64,000 nt of DNA from Streptomyces sp. NRRL B-3428 (GCA_000721375.1 JOGW01000001.1:248001-312000), one strand, 5' to 3'; positions 54,606-63,263 are shown, numbered from the stretch's first letter. Made by a program: numbers and translations. Notes: generated by a model from the sequence alone, not told the origin.

Positions 54606-54626
54606 CAACCTTGCCCAGAGGTGTTC

Positions 54627-55622
54627 ATGAACCCCCGTCCGACCGTCGCACTGGCCATGGGCCCCGACACCGCCGCGCTCGCGTTGCCCCCCGCGCTGCG
54701 GGAAAGGCTGAGCGGCAGTGTCGAGCTGTGGGACGGCGTGATCAGCGACTTCGTCGCGGTCGAGCCCCGACTTGCCGACCTGGAAGTGCTTCTGACGAGC
54801 TGGCAGTGCCCGGTCGTCGACGAGGCGTTCCTCGACGCGGCCCCCAAGCTGCAGGCGATCGTGCACGCGGCCGGCTCCGTGAAGCATCTGCCCCCGCAGG
54901 TGTGGGAGCGCGGGATCCGTGTTTCCTCGGCGGCCGCCGCCAACGCGCGGCCCGTCGCGCAGTACACGGTCAGCGCGATCCTGCTCGCGGGGAAGGGCGT
55001 CTTCGGGCTCTCCCACGCATACGCACAGGGCGAGTTCGCGCACCCCGCGGACATCGGCAACCACGCTCAGGTGGCCGGTGTCATCGGTGCCTCACTGGTC
55101 GGGCGGCTCGTCCTGCCCCGCCTGGCCGCCGAAGGCTTCCGGCTGCTGCTCCACGATCCGACGCTGACCCCGCGCCAGGCCGCGGAGATCTGCCCCCAGG
55201 CCGATGTCGAACTCGTGGAGCTGGACGAACTCCTGCGCCGCAGCGACGTGGTCAGCGTGCACGCCCCCGCCCTGCCCGAGACCCGCCACCTGCTGGACGA
55301 GCGCCGGCTCGGACTCCTGCGGGACGGCGCGGTCCTGGTCAACACCGCCCGCGGACAGCTCATCGACACCGAGGCCCTCGTCGAGCACTGCGTACCGGGC
55401 CGGATCAGCGCGGTCCTCGACGTCACCGACCCCGAACCGCTGCCCGCCGGTCACCCCCTGTTCTCCCTGCCGAACGTCCTGGTCACGCCCCATCTCGCGG
55501 GCGCCCTGGGTAACGAGATCAGCTGCCTCGGCGCGTTCGCCGTGGCGGAGATCGAACGGATCGCCGCCGGCCGCCCGTTGGTCGGGCAAGTCGACTTCGC
55601 CGAGCTGTCGCACCTCGCGTAG
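54627..55622 (+). CDS. D-isomer 2-hydroxyacid dehydrogenase
   Basis: 331 aa from ATG 54627 (AGAGGTG upstream). Rossmann core with VAGVIGASLVGRLVLPRLAAEGF, in which the usual G-x-G-x-x-G has A and S substitutions; VVSVHAPALPETRHLLDERRL, LVNTARGQLIDTEAL (catalytic Arg), DVTDPEPLPAGHPLFSLPNVLVTPHLAG (His in PHLAG). Probably an NAD(P)H-dependent reductase of a glyoxylate/hydroxypyruvate or sugar-acid derivative. First gene after the LacI-type operator and about 75 bp before the substrate-binding protein, so it may act on a keto-acid from sugar breakdown. A 21-22 bp tandem repeat begins in its last codons. Confidence 0.9.
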   Translation: MNPRPTVALAMGPDTAALALPPALRERLSGSVELWDGVISDFVAVEPRLADLEVLLTSWQCPVVDEAFLDAAPKLQAIVHAAGSVKHLPPQVWERGIRVSSAAAANARPVAQYTVSAILLAGKGVFGLSHAYAQGEFAHPADIGNHAQVAGVIGASLVGRLVLPRLAAEGFRLLLHDPTLTPRQAAEICPQADVELVELDELLRRSDVVSVHAPALPETRHLLDERRLGLLRDGAVLVNTARGQLIDTEALVEHCVPGRISAVLDVTDPEPLPAGHPLFSLPNVLVTPHLAGALGNEISCLGAFAVAEIERIAAGRPLVGQVDFAELSHLA

Positions 55623-55665
55623 CCCCCCGATCCACCTCGTGTAGCCCCCGATCCACCTCGTGTAG
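55611..55665. repeat. 21-22 bp tandem repeat over the dehydrogenase stop codon
   Basis: CACCTCGCGTAG (55611-55622), CACCTCGTGTAG (55633-55644) and CACCTCGTGTAG (55654-55665), with CCCCCGATC between copies. The TAG at 55620-55622 is the stop codon; later copies keep a TAG. Confidence 0.9.
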
Positions 55666-55696
55666 CGCTCTCCTCCCTCGATTCCAGGAGTCATCC

Positions 55697-57115
55697 ATGC
55701 ACAGCACCAACTCGCCTGCCAGACGCACCGTTCTGCGCACCTTCGGCGCCCTCGCCGTGGCCGCCCCGGCCGCCGGGCTGCTCGCTTCCTGTGCCGGTGT
55801 GGACGAGGGCTCGACCGGCACGTCCGCCAAGGGCGAGAAGAGCGCGGCCAACCCGCTCGGCATCGACAAGAACGCCCCGCTCGACGTCGTCATCTTCAAG
55901 GGCGGCTACGGCGACGCGTACGCCAAGTACCACCAGAGCCTGTACACGAAGGCGTACCCGAAGGCGAAGATCAAGCACTCGGCGATCACCGAGATCCAGA
56001 CGGAGATGCAGCCCCGCTTCGTCGGCGGCACCCCGCCGGACGTCCTGGACAACACCGGCGCCAAGAAGCTGCCGCTGGCCACGCTGGTCGCCAACAAGCA
56101 GCTCACGGAGCTGACCGAGCTCCTGAACGCGCCGTCCGTGGACGACCCGGACGTCAAGGTCGCCGACACCCTGGTGCCGGGCGCGCTGGACGCGTACACC
56201 TTCGACGGCAAGGTCATGGCCATGCCGTACGTCTTCACCGCCTTCGGCTTCTGGTACTCCAAGTCGCTCTTCCAGAAGAAGGGCTGGACCTGGCCCACCA
56301 CTTGGGCCGAGATGCTGGACCTCTCCAAGGAGATCAAGGCCGCGGGCATGGCCCCCTTCGCGTACGGCGGCACCAACGCGCCCGACTACTTCCTCACCCC
56401 GTTCTTCGGCCTCGCGGTGACCGCGGGCGGTCAGGACGTGCTCAAGGCGATCGACAACCTCGAAGCGGGTGCCTGGACCTCGCCGGCCATGAAGGACGCG
56501 GCGAAGGCGATAGCCGGCCTCGCCGAGGAGAAGTACTTCCTCAAGGGCTGCGAGGGCATGGAGCACACGCAGGCCCAGACCGCCTGGGTCAACGGCGATG
56601 TGGCGATCTACGCGAGCGGTTCGTGGATCGAGAGCGAGATGAAGTCGCTCGCCCCGTCCGGCTTCGACATGGTCTTCGGCACGACCCCGGTCCTGTCCGC
56701 CGCCGGCAAGCTGCCGAACACCACGGTCGAGGCCTCGGCCGGTGAGCCGTTCGTGGTCCCGAAGCAGGCGAAGAACGCGGCCGGCGGTCTGGAGTACATC
56801 CGCCAGATGCTCTCCAAGAAGGGTGCGGGCCGCTTCTCGGACCTCACCAAGTCCCCGACCGTCGTCAAGGACGCCGTCAAGGGAGACCTCGGCTCCACGG
56901 CCTTCGGCTCGGTCAACAAGGCGCTCGCCGAGGCCGGCCGGAACACGTACTCCTACCGCTTCCCCAGGTGGTACCCGGACCTGCAGACCGAGCTGAAGAC
57001 GCAGTTCGCCAACCTGCTCGCGGGCCGTGTCGACGCCGACAAGTTCCTCTCCCAGGTGCAGAAGAAGGCCGATGCCATCGCGGCGGACAAGTCCATCCCG
57101 AAGTACACGCGGTGA
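55697..57115 (+). CDS. ngcE: Sugar ABC transporter substrate-binding lipoprotein, NgcE type
   Basis: 472 aa, ATG with AGGAG upstream. Twin-arginine signal (RRTVLRTFGALA) and lipobox LLASC with the lipid-anchored C32. Family 1 solute-binding fold: LDVVIFKGGYGDAYAKYHQ, FVGGTPPDVLDNTG, MAMPYVFTAFGFWYSKSLFQKKGW, DVAIYASGSWIESEM. It resembles N-acetylglucosamine/chitobiose-binding NgcE of Streptomyces, which also has the early GYGDAYAK and SFTD-like loops. It captures sugar outside the membrane for the permeases encoded next. Two strong hairpins separate it from the permease genes. The symbol rests on family resemblance; another amino-sugar or uronic disaccharide is possible. Confidence 0.85.
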   Translation: MHSTNSPARRTVLRTFGALAVAAPAAGLLASCAGVDEGSTGTSAKGEKSAANPLGIDKNAPLDVVIFKGGYGDAYAKYHQSLYTKAYPKAKIKHSAITEIQTEMQPRFVGGTPPDVLDNTGAKKLPLATLVANKQLTELTELLNAPSVDDPDVKVADTLVPGALDAYTFDGKVMAMPYVFTAFGFWYSKSLFQKKGWTWPTTWAEMLDLSKEIKAAGMAPFAYGGTNAPDYFLTPFFGLAVTAGGQDVLKAIDNLEAGAWTSPAMKDAAKAIAGLAEEKYFLKGCEGMEHTQAQTAWVNGDVAIYASGSWIESEMKSLAPSGFDMVFGTTPVLSAAGKLPNTTVEASAGEPFVVPKQAKNAAGGLEYIRQMLSKKGAGRFSDLTKSPTVVKDAVKGDLGSTAFGSVNKALAEAGRNTYSYRFPRWYPDLQTELKTQFANLLAGRVDADKFLSQVQKKADAIAADKSIPKYTR

Positions 57116-57184
57116 CCTCGCCGACCCCTCGACCGATCTGACTCTGGGGGCTCGACGCCCGAGGTCTCCCAGACCCCCGGACCA

Positions 57185-57224
57185 GGGCGGCCGCGCGCGG
57201 ACCTGACATCTCGCGCGGCCGCCC
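57185..57224 (+). terminator. Intercistronic hairpin 1 (ngcE-ngcF)
   Basis: 13-bp perfect stem GGGCGGCCGCGCG / CGCGCGGCCGCCC, 14-nt loop. Probably an attenuator or RNA-stabilising stem rather than a full stop. Confidence 0.7.
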
Positions 57225-57229
57225 GTCCC

Positions 57230-57265
57230 CGCCGCCGCCTCGGAGGACCCTCCGGGGCGGCGGCG
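57230..57265 (+). terminator. Intercistronic hairpin 2 (ngcE-ngcF)
   Basis: CGCCGCCGCC (57230-57239) and GGCGGCGGCG (57256-57265), continued by CGGAGG/CCTCCG, with a 2-nt loop and one mismatch. Confidence 0.7.
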
Positions 57266-57288
57266 ACGGAAGCAACGGAGTCCCCGCT

Positions 57289-58197
57289 GTGAAGTACGGC
57301 AAGAACCGCATCATCTTCTCCTTTCTCGTCCTGCCCCTGACGCTGTACGCGATCTTCGTGGTCTCCCCGTACGCACAGGCCTTCTCCATCTCCCTGACCA
57401 GCTGGACCGGCTTCACCGCCGAGAAGCCCTTCATCGGCCTGGACAACTTCGCCAAGATCTTCGACGACCCGGTCTTCTGGAAGGCGCTGGGCCACAACGC
57501 CCTGCTCCTCCTGGTCGTCCCGCTGGTCACGATCGTGCTCGGTCTGTTCTTCGCGAGCATGCTCAACGTCGGCCGCAGCGCGGGCAAGGTGGGCGGAGTG
57601 CGGGGCGCCGGCTTCTACGGCCGGGTCTTCTTCCTGCCGCACATCCTGCCGATCGTGATCACGGCCGTGCTCTGGAAGTTCCTCTACAACCCGCAGATCG
57701 GCCTGCTCAACGGCACCCTCGAAGCCCTCGGCCTGGAATCGCTGACCCGCTCCTGGCTCGGCGACCCGAACGTGGCCCTGTGGGCGATCGTCGCCGTGAT
57801 GATCTGGGCGGGCGTCGGCTTCTACGTGCTGCTGTTCTCCGCTGCCATGCAGTCGATACCCAGGGAGATATACGAGGCGGCCGAACTCGACGGCGCCGGA
57901 CGCTTCCAGACGCTCTGGCGGATCACGCTGCCGCTCCTGCGCGAGACCGTGCAGGTGGCCTGGGTCTACCTCGGCATCCACGCCTTGGACGCCTTCGCCC
58001 TGGTGATGGTGATGACCCCGGGCGGCGGTCCCGACAACTCCACCAGTGTGCTCGCCGAGTACCTCTACAGGTCCGCGTTCACCGACGGACGCTTCGGCTA
58101 CGCCACCGCGATCGGTGTGACGCTCTGCCTGCTGAGCCTGGCACTCGCCCTGATCACCTTCCGTACGTCGGGCAAGAAGTCCGCGATCGAATACTGA
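57289..58197 (+). CDS. ngcF: Sugar ABC transporter permease, NgcF type
   Basis: 302 aa, GTG with GGAG upstream. Six membrane spans; N-terminal NRIIFSFLVLPLTLYAIFVVSPYAQAFSISL, GRVFFLPHILPIVITAVLW, and the EAA loop AAELDGAGRFQTLWRITLPLL which docks the ATPase. MalF-like inner-membrane subunit. No ATPase gene is present in the locus; in Streptomyces such importers use the shared ATPase MsiK. Next gene starts 10 bp after the stop. Confidence 0.9.
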   Translation: MKYGKNRIIFSFLVLPLTLYAIFVVSPYAQAFSISLTSWTGFTAEKPFIGLDNFAKIFDDPVFWKALGHNALLLLVVPLVTIVLGLFFASMLNVGRSAGKVGGVRGAGFYGRVFFLPHILPIVITAVLWKFLYNPQIGLLNGTLEALGLESLTRSWLGDPNVALWAIVAVMIWAGVGFYVLLFSAAMQSIPREIYEAAELDGAGRFQTLWRITLPLLRETVQVAWVYLGIHALDAFALVMVMTPGGGPDNSTSVLAEYLYRSAFTDGRFGYATAIGVTLCLLSLALALITFRTSGKKSAIEY

Positions 58198-58207
58198 GGC
58201 CGGGACC

Positions 58208-59152
58208 ATGACGACTACCGAGGCCGAGAACATGGCCACCACACTGCCCAGGCCCGAGCCGGTGACGAAAACCGCGCCGGTGACGAAGACCGAGCCCGTG
58301 AAGAAGGCCGTCCCCGCGGAGCCGAAGCGCACCGTCTTCAGTACGGGCTTCGCCCACGCCGCCCTCGCCTTCTGGGCGCTGCTCTCCGCCCTGCCGCTGG
58401 CCTGGGCGTTCATCAGCGCCTTCAAGGACAACCGCGATCTGCTCGCCAACCCCTGGCAGCTGCCGCGGAGTTGGCACCCCGAGAACTTCTCCCGTGCCTG
58501 GAACAAGGCCGGTATCGGCGACTTCTTCCTCAACAGCGTGATCGTCGTCTGCGGCGCGCTGGTGCTGACGATGGTGGTCGGCTCGATGGTCGCGTACGTG
58601 CTCGCGCGCTTCGAGTTCCGCGGCAACCGCTTCATCTACTACGGCTTCGTCGCGGGCCTCGCCTTCCCCGTGGTCCTGGCCCTCGTGCCGCTGTTCTTCG
58701 TGGTCCGCAACCTCGGTCTGCTCGGCAGCTACCAGGGCCTGATCCTCGTCTACACCGCGCACGCCCTGCCGTTCACCGTCTTCTTCCTGACCGGCTTCTT
58801 CCGTACGCTGCCGACCGCCGTGGCCGAAGCGGCGATCATCGACGGCTGCTCGCACGAGGCGGTCTTCTTCCGCGTCATGCTGCCGATGGCCAAGCCGGGC
58901 CTGCTCTCCATCGGCATCTTCAACTTCCTGGGGATGTGGAACCAGTACCTGCTCCCGGTCGCCCTCAACCCCGACCGCGACAAGCAGGTCCTCACCCAGG
59001 GCCTCGCGAGCCTCGCCTCACAACAGGGGTACGAGGCCGACTGGAGCGCCCTGTTCGCCGGTCTGGTCATGGCAGCGCTGCCGATCATCGCCGTCTATCT
59101 GATCCTGCAGCGCCGGATCCAGGACGGACTCAGCGTCGGCCTGCTCAAGTGA
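58208..59152 (+). CDS. ngcG: Sugar ABC transporter permease, NgcG type
   Basis: 314 aa, ATG. A 40-residue cytoplasmic tail with a VTKTAPVTKTEPVKK repeat, then six membrane spans (HAALAFWALLSALPLAWAFI, VIVVCGALVLTMVVGSMVAYVL) and the EAA loop EAAIIDGCSHEAVFFRVMLPMAKPG. MalG-like partner of the preceding permease. Confidence 0.9.
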   Translation: MTTTEAENMATTLPRPEPVTKTAPVTKTEPVKKAVPAEPKRTVFSTGFAHAALAFWALLSALPLAWAFISAFKDNRDLLANPWQLPRSWHPENFSRAWNKAGIGDFFLNSVIVVCGALVLTMVVGSMVAYVLARFEFRGNRFIYYGFVAGLAFPVVLALVPLFFVVRNLGLLGSYQGLILVYTAHALPFTVFFLTGFFRTLPTAVAEAAIIDGCSHEAVFFRVMLPMAKPGLLSIGIFNFLGMWNQYLLPVALNPDRDKQVLTQGLASLASQQGYEADWSALFAGLVMAALPIIAVYLILQRRIQDGLSVGLLK

Positions 59153-59161
59153 GGCCGTCAT

Positions 59162-59178
59162 CGGCCCGGTTGGGGCCG
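59162..59178 (+). terminator. Weak terminator after ngcG
   Basis: CGGCCC (59162-59167) and GGGCCG (59173-59178), 5-nt loop, 10 bp after the stop. Confidence 0.4.
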
Positions 59179-59223
59179 GTCCCGAACAGTGGACGGGCAA
59201 CACAGGGAAACAGCGTGCAACCG

Positions 59224-59238
59224 TATACTTCGCCCATG
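59224..59238 (+). promoter_or_regulatory. -10 box for a leaderless lacI-type mRNA
   Basis: TATACT at 59224-59229, a near-perfect -10 box, lies 6 bases before the ATG at 59236, so transcription should begin at or next to the A of the start codon. No clear -35. Confidence 0.5.
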
Positions 59239-60309
59239 CCAGCAGCTCCTCGCCGTGCCACCACCATCCGCGACGTCGCGGCCCGTGCCGGAGTCTCACC
59301 GGCCACGGTCTCCCGTGTGCTGACCGGCAACCGGCCCGTCTCGCCCGCCATCCACACCCGGGTGCAGAAGGCCATCAAGGAGCTCGACTACGTGGTGAAC
59401 GCGCAGGCCCGCGCGCTCTCCGCCACCAACACCCGAACCGTCGCGATACTGATCCCCGATGTGGCCTTCCGCTTCCACGGACAGGTGGCGCACGGTATCG
59501 AGCAGCAGGCCATCGCGGAAGGCCGGCTCAGTCTGATCTGCTCCACGCTCGGCGACGCCCAGCGCGAGGTCGCGCTGATCGAGATGCTGCGCCAGCGCTC
59601 CACCGAGGCCGTGGTCCTGATCGGCGGCGCAGACACCGGCAAGGAGTACGTGGCGCGGATCAGCAAGCTCGCCAAGGCGCTGGACGCCGAGGGCTCACGG
59701 CTCGTGCTGTGCGGCAGGCCCGCGCCCGAGCCGGATCTGCCGGTGACCGTCGTGGAGTACGACAACGAGGGCGGCGCGTACGCGGCGGCCGGCCATCTGC
59801 TCTCCGCGGGCCACCGCAAGATCGCCTTCATCGGGGGCGCTCCCGGCAACACCACCTTCGATGCCCGGCACGCGGGGTATGTGCGGGCGCTGGCCGACCA
59901 CGGCGTCGAGCCGGATCCTTCGCTGACCTTCCACGGTCCGGCCGCCCGCGGGTTCGGCGTCGGGACCGTCCGCTCCTGGCTGGCGTCCGGCAAGCTGCCG
60001 TGCTCCGCGGTCTTCTGCTTCGACGACCTCATCGCCGCCGGTGTCATCGCGGCGGCGCGCGAGGCCGGACTCAAGGTGCCGGACGATCTCTCGGTGCTCG
60101 GCTACGACGACGAACCGCTGGCCATCGATACGTATCCGGCGCTGACCACCGTGCACGTACCGCACGAGGAACTGGGCCGCACCGCCGTGCGGTTGGCGCT
60201 GCACCGTGACGATCCGATGCATCAGTCGATGGGGCAGAGCGTCGTACTCGGCACGCATCTGGTGCTGCGACAGTCGGTACGGCCCTACGGGCGGCGTTCC
60301 GGGGCTTAG
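59236..60309 (+). CDS. LacI-family transcriptional regulator
   Basis: 357 aa from ATG 59236. HTH ATTIRDVAARAGVSPATVSR and hinge helix (YVVNAQARALSATNTRTVAI), then the periplasmic-binding-like domain (VAILIPDVAFRFHGQVAHGIEQ, AFIGGAPGNTTFDARHAGYV, FDDLIAAGVIAAAREAG, GYDDEPLAIDTYPALTTVHVP). No Shine-Dalgarno site; probably leaderless. Adjacent to the transporter operon, it is the likely repressor acting at the CG-centred palindrome 54592-54605 and released by a transported sugar or its product. Confidence 0.93.
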   Translation: MPAAPRRATTIRDVAARAGVSPATVSRVLTGNRPVSPAIHTRVQKAIKELDYVVNAQARALSATNTRTVAILIPDVAFRFHGQVAHGIEQQAIAEGRLSLICSTLGDAQREVALIEMLRQRSTEAVVLIGGADTGKEYVARISKLAKALDAEGSRLVLCGRPAPEPDLPVTVVEYDNEGGAYAAAGHLLSAGHRKIAFIGGAPGNTTFDARHAGYVRALADHGVEPDPSLTFHGPAARGFGVGTVRSWLASGKLPCSAVFCFDDLIAAGVIAAAREAGLKVPDDLSVLGYDDEPLAIDTYPALTTVHVPHEELGRTAVRLALHRDDPMHQSMGQSVVLGTHLVLRQSVRPYGRRSGA

Positions 60310-60316
60310 GGGTTCG

Positions 60317-60333
60317 CTGAGGCGCAGCCTCAG
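60317..60333. terminator. Hairpin between convergent regulators
   Basis: CTGAGGC (60317-60323), GCA, GCCTCAG (60327-60333), between genes ending at 60309 and 60348. Confidence 0.55.
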
Positions 60334-60347
60334 GGGATCGGCGTGCG

Positions 60348-61265
60348 TCAGGAGTTCGTCGTACGGCGGCGCGGCTTGTCGGTATGACCCTCGCGGATGT
60401 GGGCCGTGAGCGCGATCGACGCGGTGGCGCGGTCGTACGAGAGCTGGGCGACCCGCGCGTACAGACAGTCGATGATCAGCAGCGCGGAGTGGCGCGCGCC
60501 GAAAGCGCCGTGCCGGAAGCTGGTCTCGCCCGAGGACGAGGTCAGATGGATGGCCGCGGACTGGGCCGCGGGGGAGCGGGGGTCCGAGGTGATGGCGATC
60601 GTGGTCGCCCCCCGCTCGGCGGCCAGCCGCAGCGGGCCGAGCAGTTCGCGGGTGGTTCCGGAGTGCGAGATCCCGATGGCCACGTCGGCGGGGGTGAGCA
60701 GGGAGGCCGAGGTCTTTGCCGCGTGCACCTCGTTCCAGTCCCTGGCCTGGCAGCCGATCCCGAAGAGCCGGGCCTCGGCCTCGCGGGCGAGGATGCCGGA
60801 CTGGCCCACGCCGTAGACATCGATACGGCGGGCTTTCGCGAGGGCGCGCGCGGCCCGGTCAAGGGCGGTGCGATCCAGGCGCTCGACGGTGGCGCGCAGG
60901 GCCTGGAGATCGGCGTGGGCGATGACCTCGATCACCTGGTCGAGGGTGTCGTCCGGGCCGATGTCCGGTCCGAGCGGACGGCCCTGCGCCAGCTGTTCCC
61001 GGTCGAACTGGCCCTGTTCCTTGGCGAGTTCGAGCAGCAGTGCCTGATACGAGTCGAGGCCGAGCGCCTGGCAGAAACGGGTGACCGTGGCCTGTGAGGT
61101 GCCGGTACGCCGCCCGAGCTCCGCGGCCGAGGTGTGGGCGAGGGCGGCCGGGTCGGCGAGTACGTGCTCGGCGACCTTGCGCAACGAGGCGGTCAGCCGG
61201 GGGAGTTCGGAGTGGATCAGGGTGGTGATCACTGTGGGCTCGACTCGATTCGTTGCGGAAGGCAT
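60348..61265 (-). CDS. MurR/RpiR-family regulator with SIS domain
   Basis: 305 aa, ATG. N-terminal HTH_6 (ASLRKVAEHVLADPAALAHT, TSQATVTRFCQALGLDSYQA) and C-terminal SIS domain (RRIDVYGVGQSGILAREAEARLF, DVAIGISHSGTTREL). The SIS domain senses phosphorylated amino sugars or sugars. Divergent from the kinase at 61357, with which it shares a 91-bp promoter region; MurNAc-6-P, GlcNAc-6-P or a related ester are plausible effectors. Confidence 0.93.
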   Translation of the reverse strand: MPSATNRVEPTVITTLIHSELPRLTASLRKVAEHVLADPAALAHTSAAELGRRTGTSQATVTRFCQALGLDSYQALLLELAKEQGQFDREQLAQGRPLGPDIGPDDTLDQVIEVIAHADLQALRATVERLDRTALDRAARALAKARRIDVYGVGQSGILAREAEARLFGIGCQARDWNEVHAAKTSASLLTPADVAIGISHSGTTRELLGPLRLAAERGATTIAITSDPRSPAAQSAAIHLTSSSGETSFRHGAFGARHSALLIIDCLYARVAQLSYDRATASIALTAHIREGHTDKPRRRTTNS

Positions 61266-61356
61266 GTTGCCGCGGGCGGCTTGATGCGAAGCTCTTGCCA
61301 GGCGGCGATTCTATCAACCACCATTCAGTGTGCTCAATGAATTGGAGAACCGCCCC

Positions 61357-62313
61357 ATGCCTCCTCGTACGCAGCGCCTGCTGATCGGCATCGACGCCGG
61401 TGGCACCCGGACCCGTGCGTACTGCGCGGATGCGACGGGCCGGCTGATCGGCACGGGGTCCGGTGGCCCGGGCAATGCGCTGGCGGTGGCCCCGGACGAT
61501 CTCGTACGGCATCTGGGCGAGGCCATCGCGGCGGCCGTACCGGCCGAACTGCGGTCCGTGCCGGCCGCGGTGGCGGGCGGGTTCGCGGGCGGCGGCCCGG
61601 GGCGCGGGCGGACGGTGGCGATGTCGGGGGTGGCGCGGGCCCTCGCGGGTCTCGGCATCGAGACCACGGCCCTGGAGATCTACGGCGACGCGGAGGTGGC
61701 CTTCGCCTCGGGTCCGGGCGCCCCGTCCGACGGCCTGGTCCTGATCGCGGGCACGGGCGCGACCGCCGCCCGGATCAGCGGACGGCGAGGCGTGCACATC
61801 GTCGACGGGCACGGCTGGCTGCTCGGTGACGACGGCAGCGGCTTCTGGCTGGGCCGCGAGGCCGTCCGGACGGCGCTGTGGGCCGTGGACGGGCGCGGCC
61901 CGGGCGGACTGCTCGTCGAGCGCGTACTGGAACTTGCCGCCCCAGGGGTGGGATCACTCGACCTGCCCTCCCATGACCTCGTACGCCTGCGTGACGCCAT
62001 CGCCAACTGGGCGTACTCCCGCCCGCCGGCCGCACTCGCCGGGCTCAGTCCGCTGGTGGTGGAGGCTGCGGCGGACGGGGATCCGGTGGCGGCGGGGCTG
62101 CTCGACCGGGCCGCGGACGAACTGGTGGACAAGCTGGGTGTCTTGGGGGCGAAGGAGGGCGAACCCCTCGTCGCAACGGGTGGATTGATCGCCCCGGGTG
62201 GACCGCTGGCCGACCGCCTCGCCGAGCGTGTGGAGCGGATGGGGCTGCGCCTGACGGCAGTTCAGGACGGCGGCATGGGCGCGGTCGCCCTGGCCGGACT
62301 CTTGACGCACTGA
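61357..62313 (+). CDS. BadF/BadG/BcrA-type sugar kinase (GlcNAc kinase-like)
   Basis: 318 aa from ATG 61357 (GGAGAA 8 bases upstream). ASKHA fold: GIDAGGTRTRAYCAD (phosphate 1), GNALAV, LIAGTGATAARI (phosphate 2), HIVDGHGWLLGDDGSGFWLGREAV and a late adenosine motif (LVATGGLIAPGGPL). This subgroup phosphorylates GlcNAc, GlcN or related amino sugars. Sits between the RpiR regulator (divergent) and the SIS-domain gene (same strand, 83 bp), forming an uptake-phosphorylation-processing set with the ABC importer. Confidence 0.9.
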   Translation: MPPRTQRLLIGIDAGGTRTRAYCADATGRLIGTGSGGPGNALAVAPDDLVRHLGEAIAAAVPAELRSVPAAVAGGFAGGGPGRGRTVAMSGVARALAGLGIETTALEIYGDAEVAFASGPGAPSDGLVLIAGTGATAARISGRRGVHIVDGHGWLLGDDGSGFWLGREAVRTALWAVDGRGPGGLLVERVLELAAPGVGSLDLPSHDLVRLRDAIANWAYSRPPAALAGLSPLVVEAAADGDPVAAGLLDRAADELVDKLGVLGAKEGEPLVATGGLIAPGGPLADRLAERVERMGLRLTAVQDGGMGAVALAGLLTH

Positions 62314-62329
62314 CTCGGCTGGCTCATTG

Positions 62330-62340
62330 TTTCAGTGAAA
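62330..62340. promoter_or_regulatory. TTTCAGTGAAA palindrome before the SIS gene
   Basis: Perfect 11-bp odd palindrome, 56 bp before the ATG at 62397. ATTCAGTG...TGAAT occurs similarly before the kinase gene (61324-61343 region). Candidate RpiR operators. Confidence 0.4.
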
Positions 62341-62396
62341 TTGATACTTCTTGGCTCTGTGAACCGAACTCTTTGATTGATGAGGGTGAGAACTCC

Positions 62397-63161
62397 ATGA
62401 CCGATGCGCAGATCAGCGCAAGCCTCTTCGCCGACCAGGCGCGCGCCTCGCTGGACACGGCGATCGCCGCCAACAAGGGCGCGGTGTCCGAGGCGGCCCG
62501 CCTGTTCGCGGACTGTGTGGCGGCGAACGGAGTGATCCACGCGTTCGGCACCGGCCATTCGCAGGCCACCGCCCTGGAGATCTCCGGCCGCGCCGGCGGT
62601 CTGATCCCCACGAACCGCATCGGTCTCACCGACCTGGTCCTGCGTGGCGGCGAGGACCTCTCGGTGCTGTCCGACCCGCTCCTGGAGCGCCGCCCCGGTC
62701 TCGCCGCCCGCCTCTACGAGCTGAGCGCCGCGCGCCCGCAGGACCTTTTCGTGATCATCTCGAACTCCGGGGTCAACAACTCCATCGTGGACATGGCCCA
62801 GTTGGTGACCGAGAAGGGCCACCCGCTGGTCGCGATCACCTCGATGGAACACACGAACTCGGTCCCGGCCCTGCACCCCAGCGGCAAGCGCCTTGCCGAC
62901 CTGGCGGACGCGGTCCTCGACAACCACGCCCCCTCCGGCGATGCGATCCTCCCCCTGCCCGCCGGCGGCGGCCTGTGCGGCGTCTCCACCCTCACGTCCT
63001 CGACCCTGGCCCAGATGGTGGTCGCCGAGTCCGTCGCGCTGCTGATCGCCGAGGGCCACGACGTCCCCGTCTACGTCTCCGCCAACCTCCCGGGCGGCTT
63101 CGAACGCAACGCGAAGCTGGAGGCGCTCTACGAGGGGCGGCTGCACCGGGGCGGGTTCTGA
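62397..63161 (+). CDS. SIS-domain sugar isomerase-like protein (UPF0309 type)
   Basis: 254 aa from ATG 62397 (GAGGGTGAG upstream). SIS fold: VIHAFGTGHSQATALEISGRAGGLIPTNRI (phosphosugar loop), DLFVIISNSGVNNSIVDMAQLV and HPLVAITSMEHTNSVPALHPSGKRLADLADAVLDN. Matches the sugar isomerase-domain proteins related to MurNAc-6-P etherase (MurQ) but shorter. Likely acts on the phosphorylated sugar made by the kinase upstream. Strong terminator follows. Confidence 0.9.
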   Translation: MTDAQISASLFADQARASLDTAIAANKGAVSEAARLFADCVAANGVIHAFGTGHSQATALEISGRAGGLIPTNRIGLTDLVLRGGEDLSVLSDPLLERRPGLAARLYELSAARPQDLFVIISNSGVNNSIVDMAQLVTEKGHPLVAITSMEHTNSVPALHPSGKRLADLADAVLDNHAPSGDAILPLPAGGGLCGVSTLTSSTLAQMVVAESVALLIAEGHDVPVYVSANLPGGFERNAKLEALYEGRLHRGGF

Positions 63162-63223
63162 CCGGGAGTCCTCAGCGGGACCACGCGGGTTGCCGCGGCC
63201 GTGACGGCGGCACAGGGGCAAAC

Positions 63224-63263
63224 GGAACCGGCCGGCAGGGCAGAAGCCCCGCCGGCCGGTTCC
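63224..63263 (+). terminator. Terminator of the kinase/SIS operon
   Basis: GGAACCGGCCGGC (63224-63236) pairs with GCCGGCCGGTTCC (63251-63263), and GGGC/GCCC closes inside over AGAA. Confidence 0.85.
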
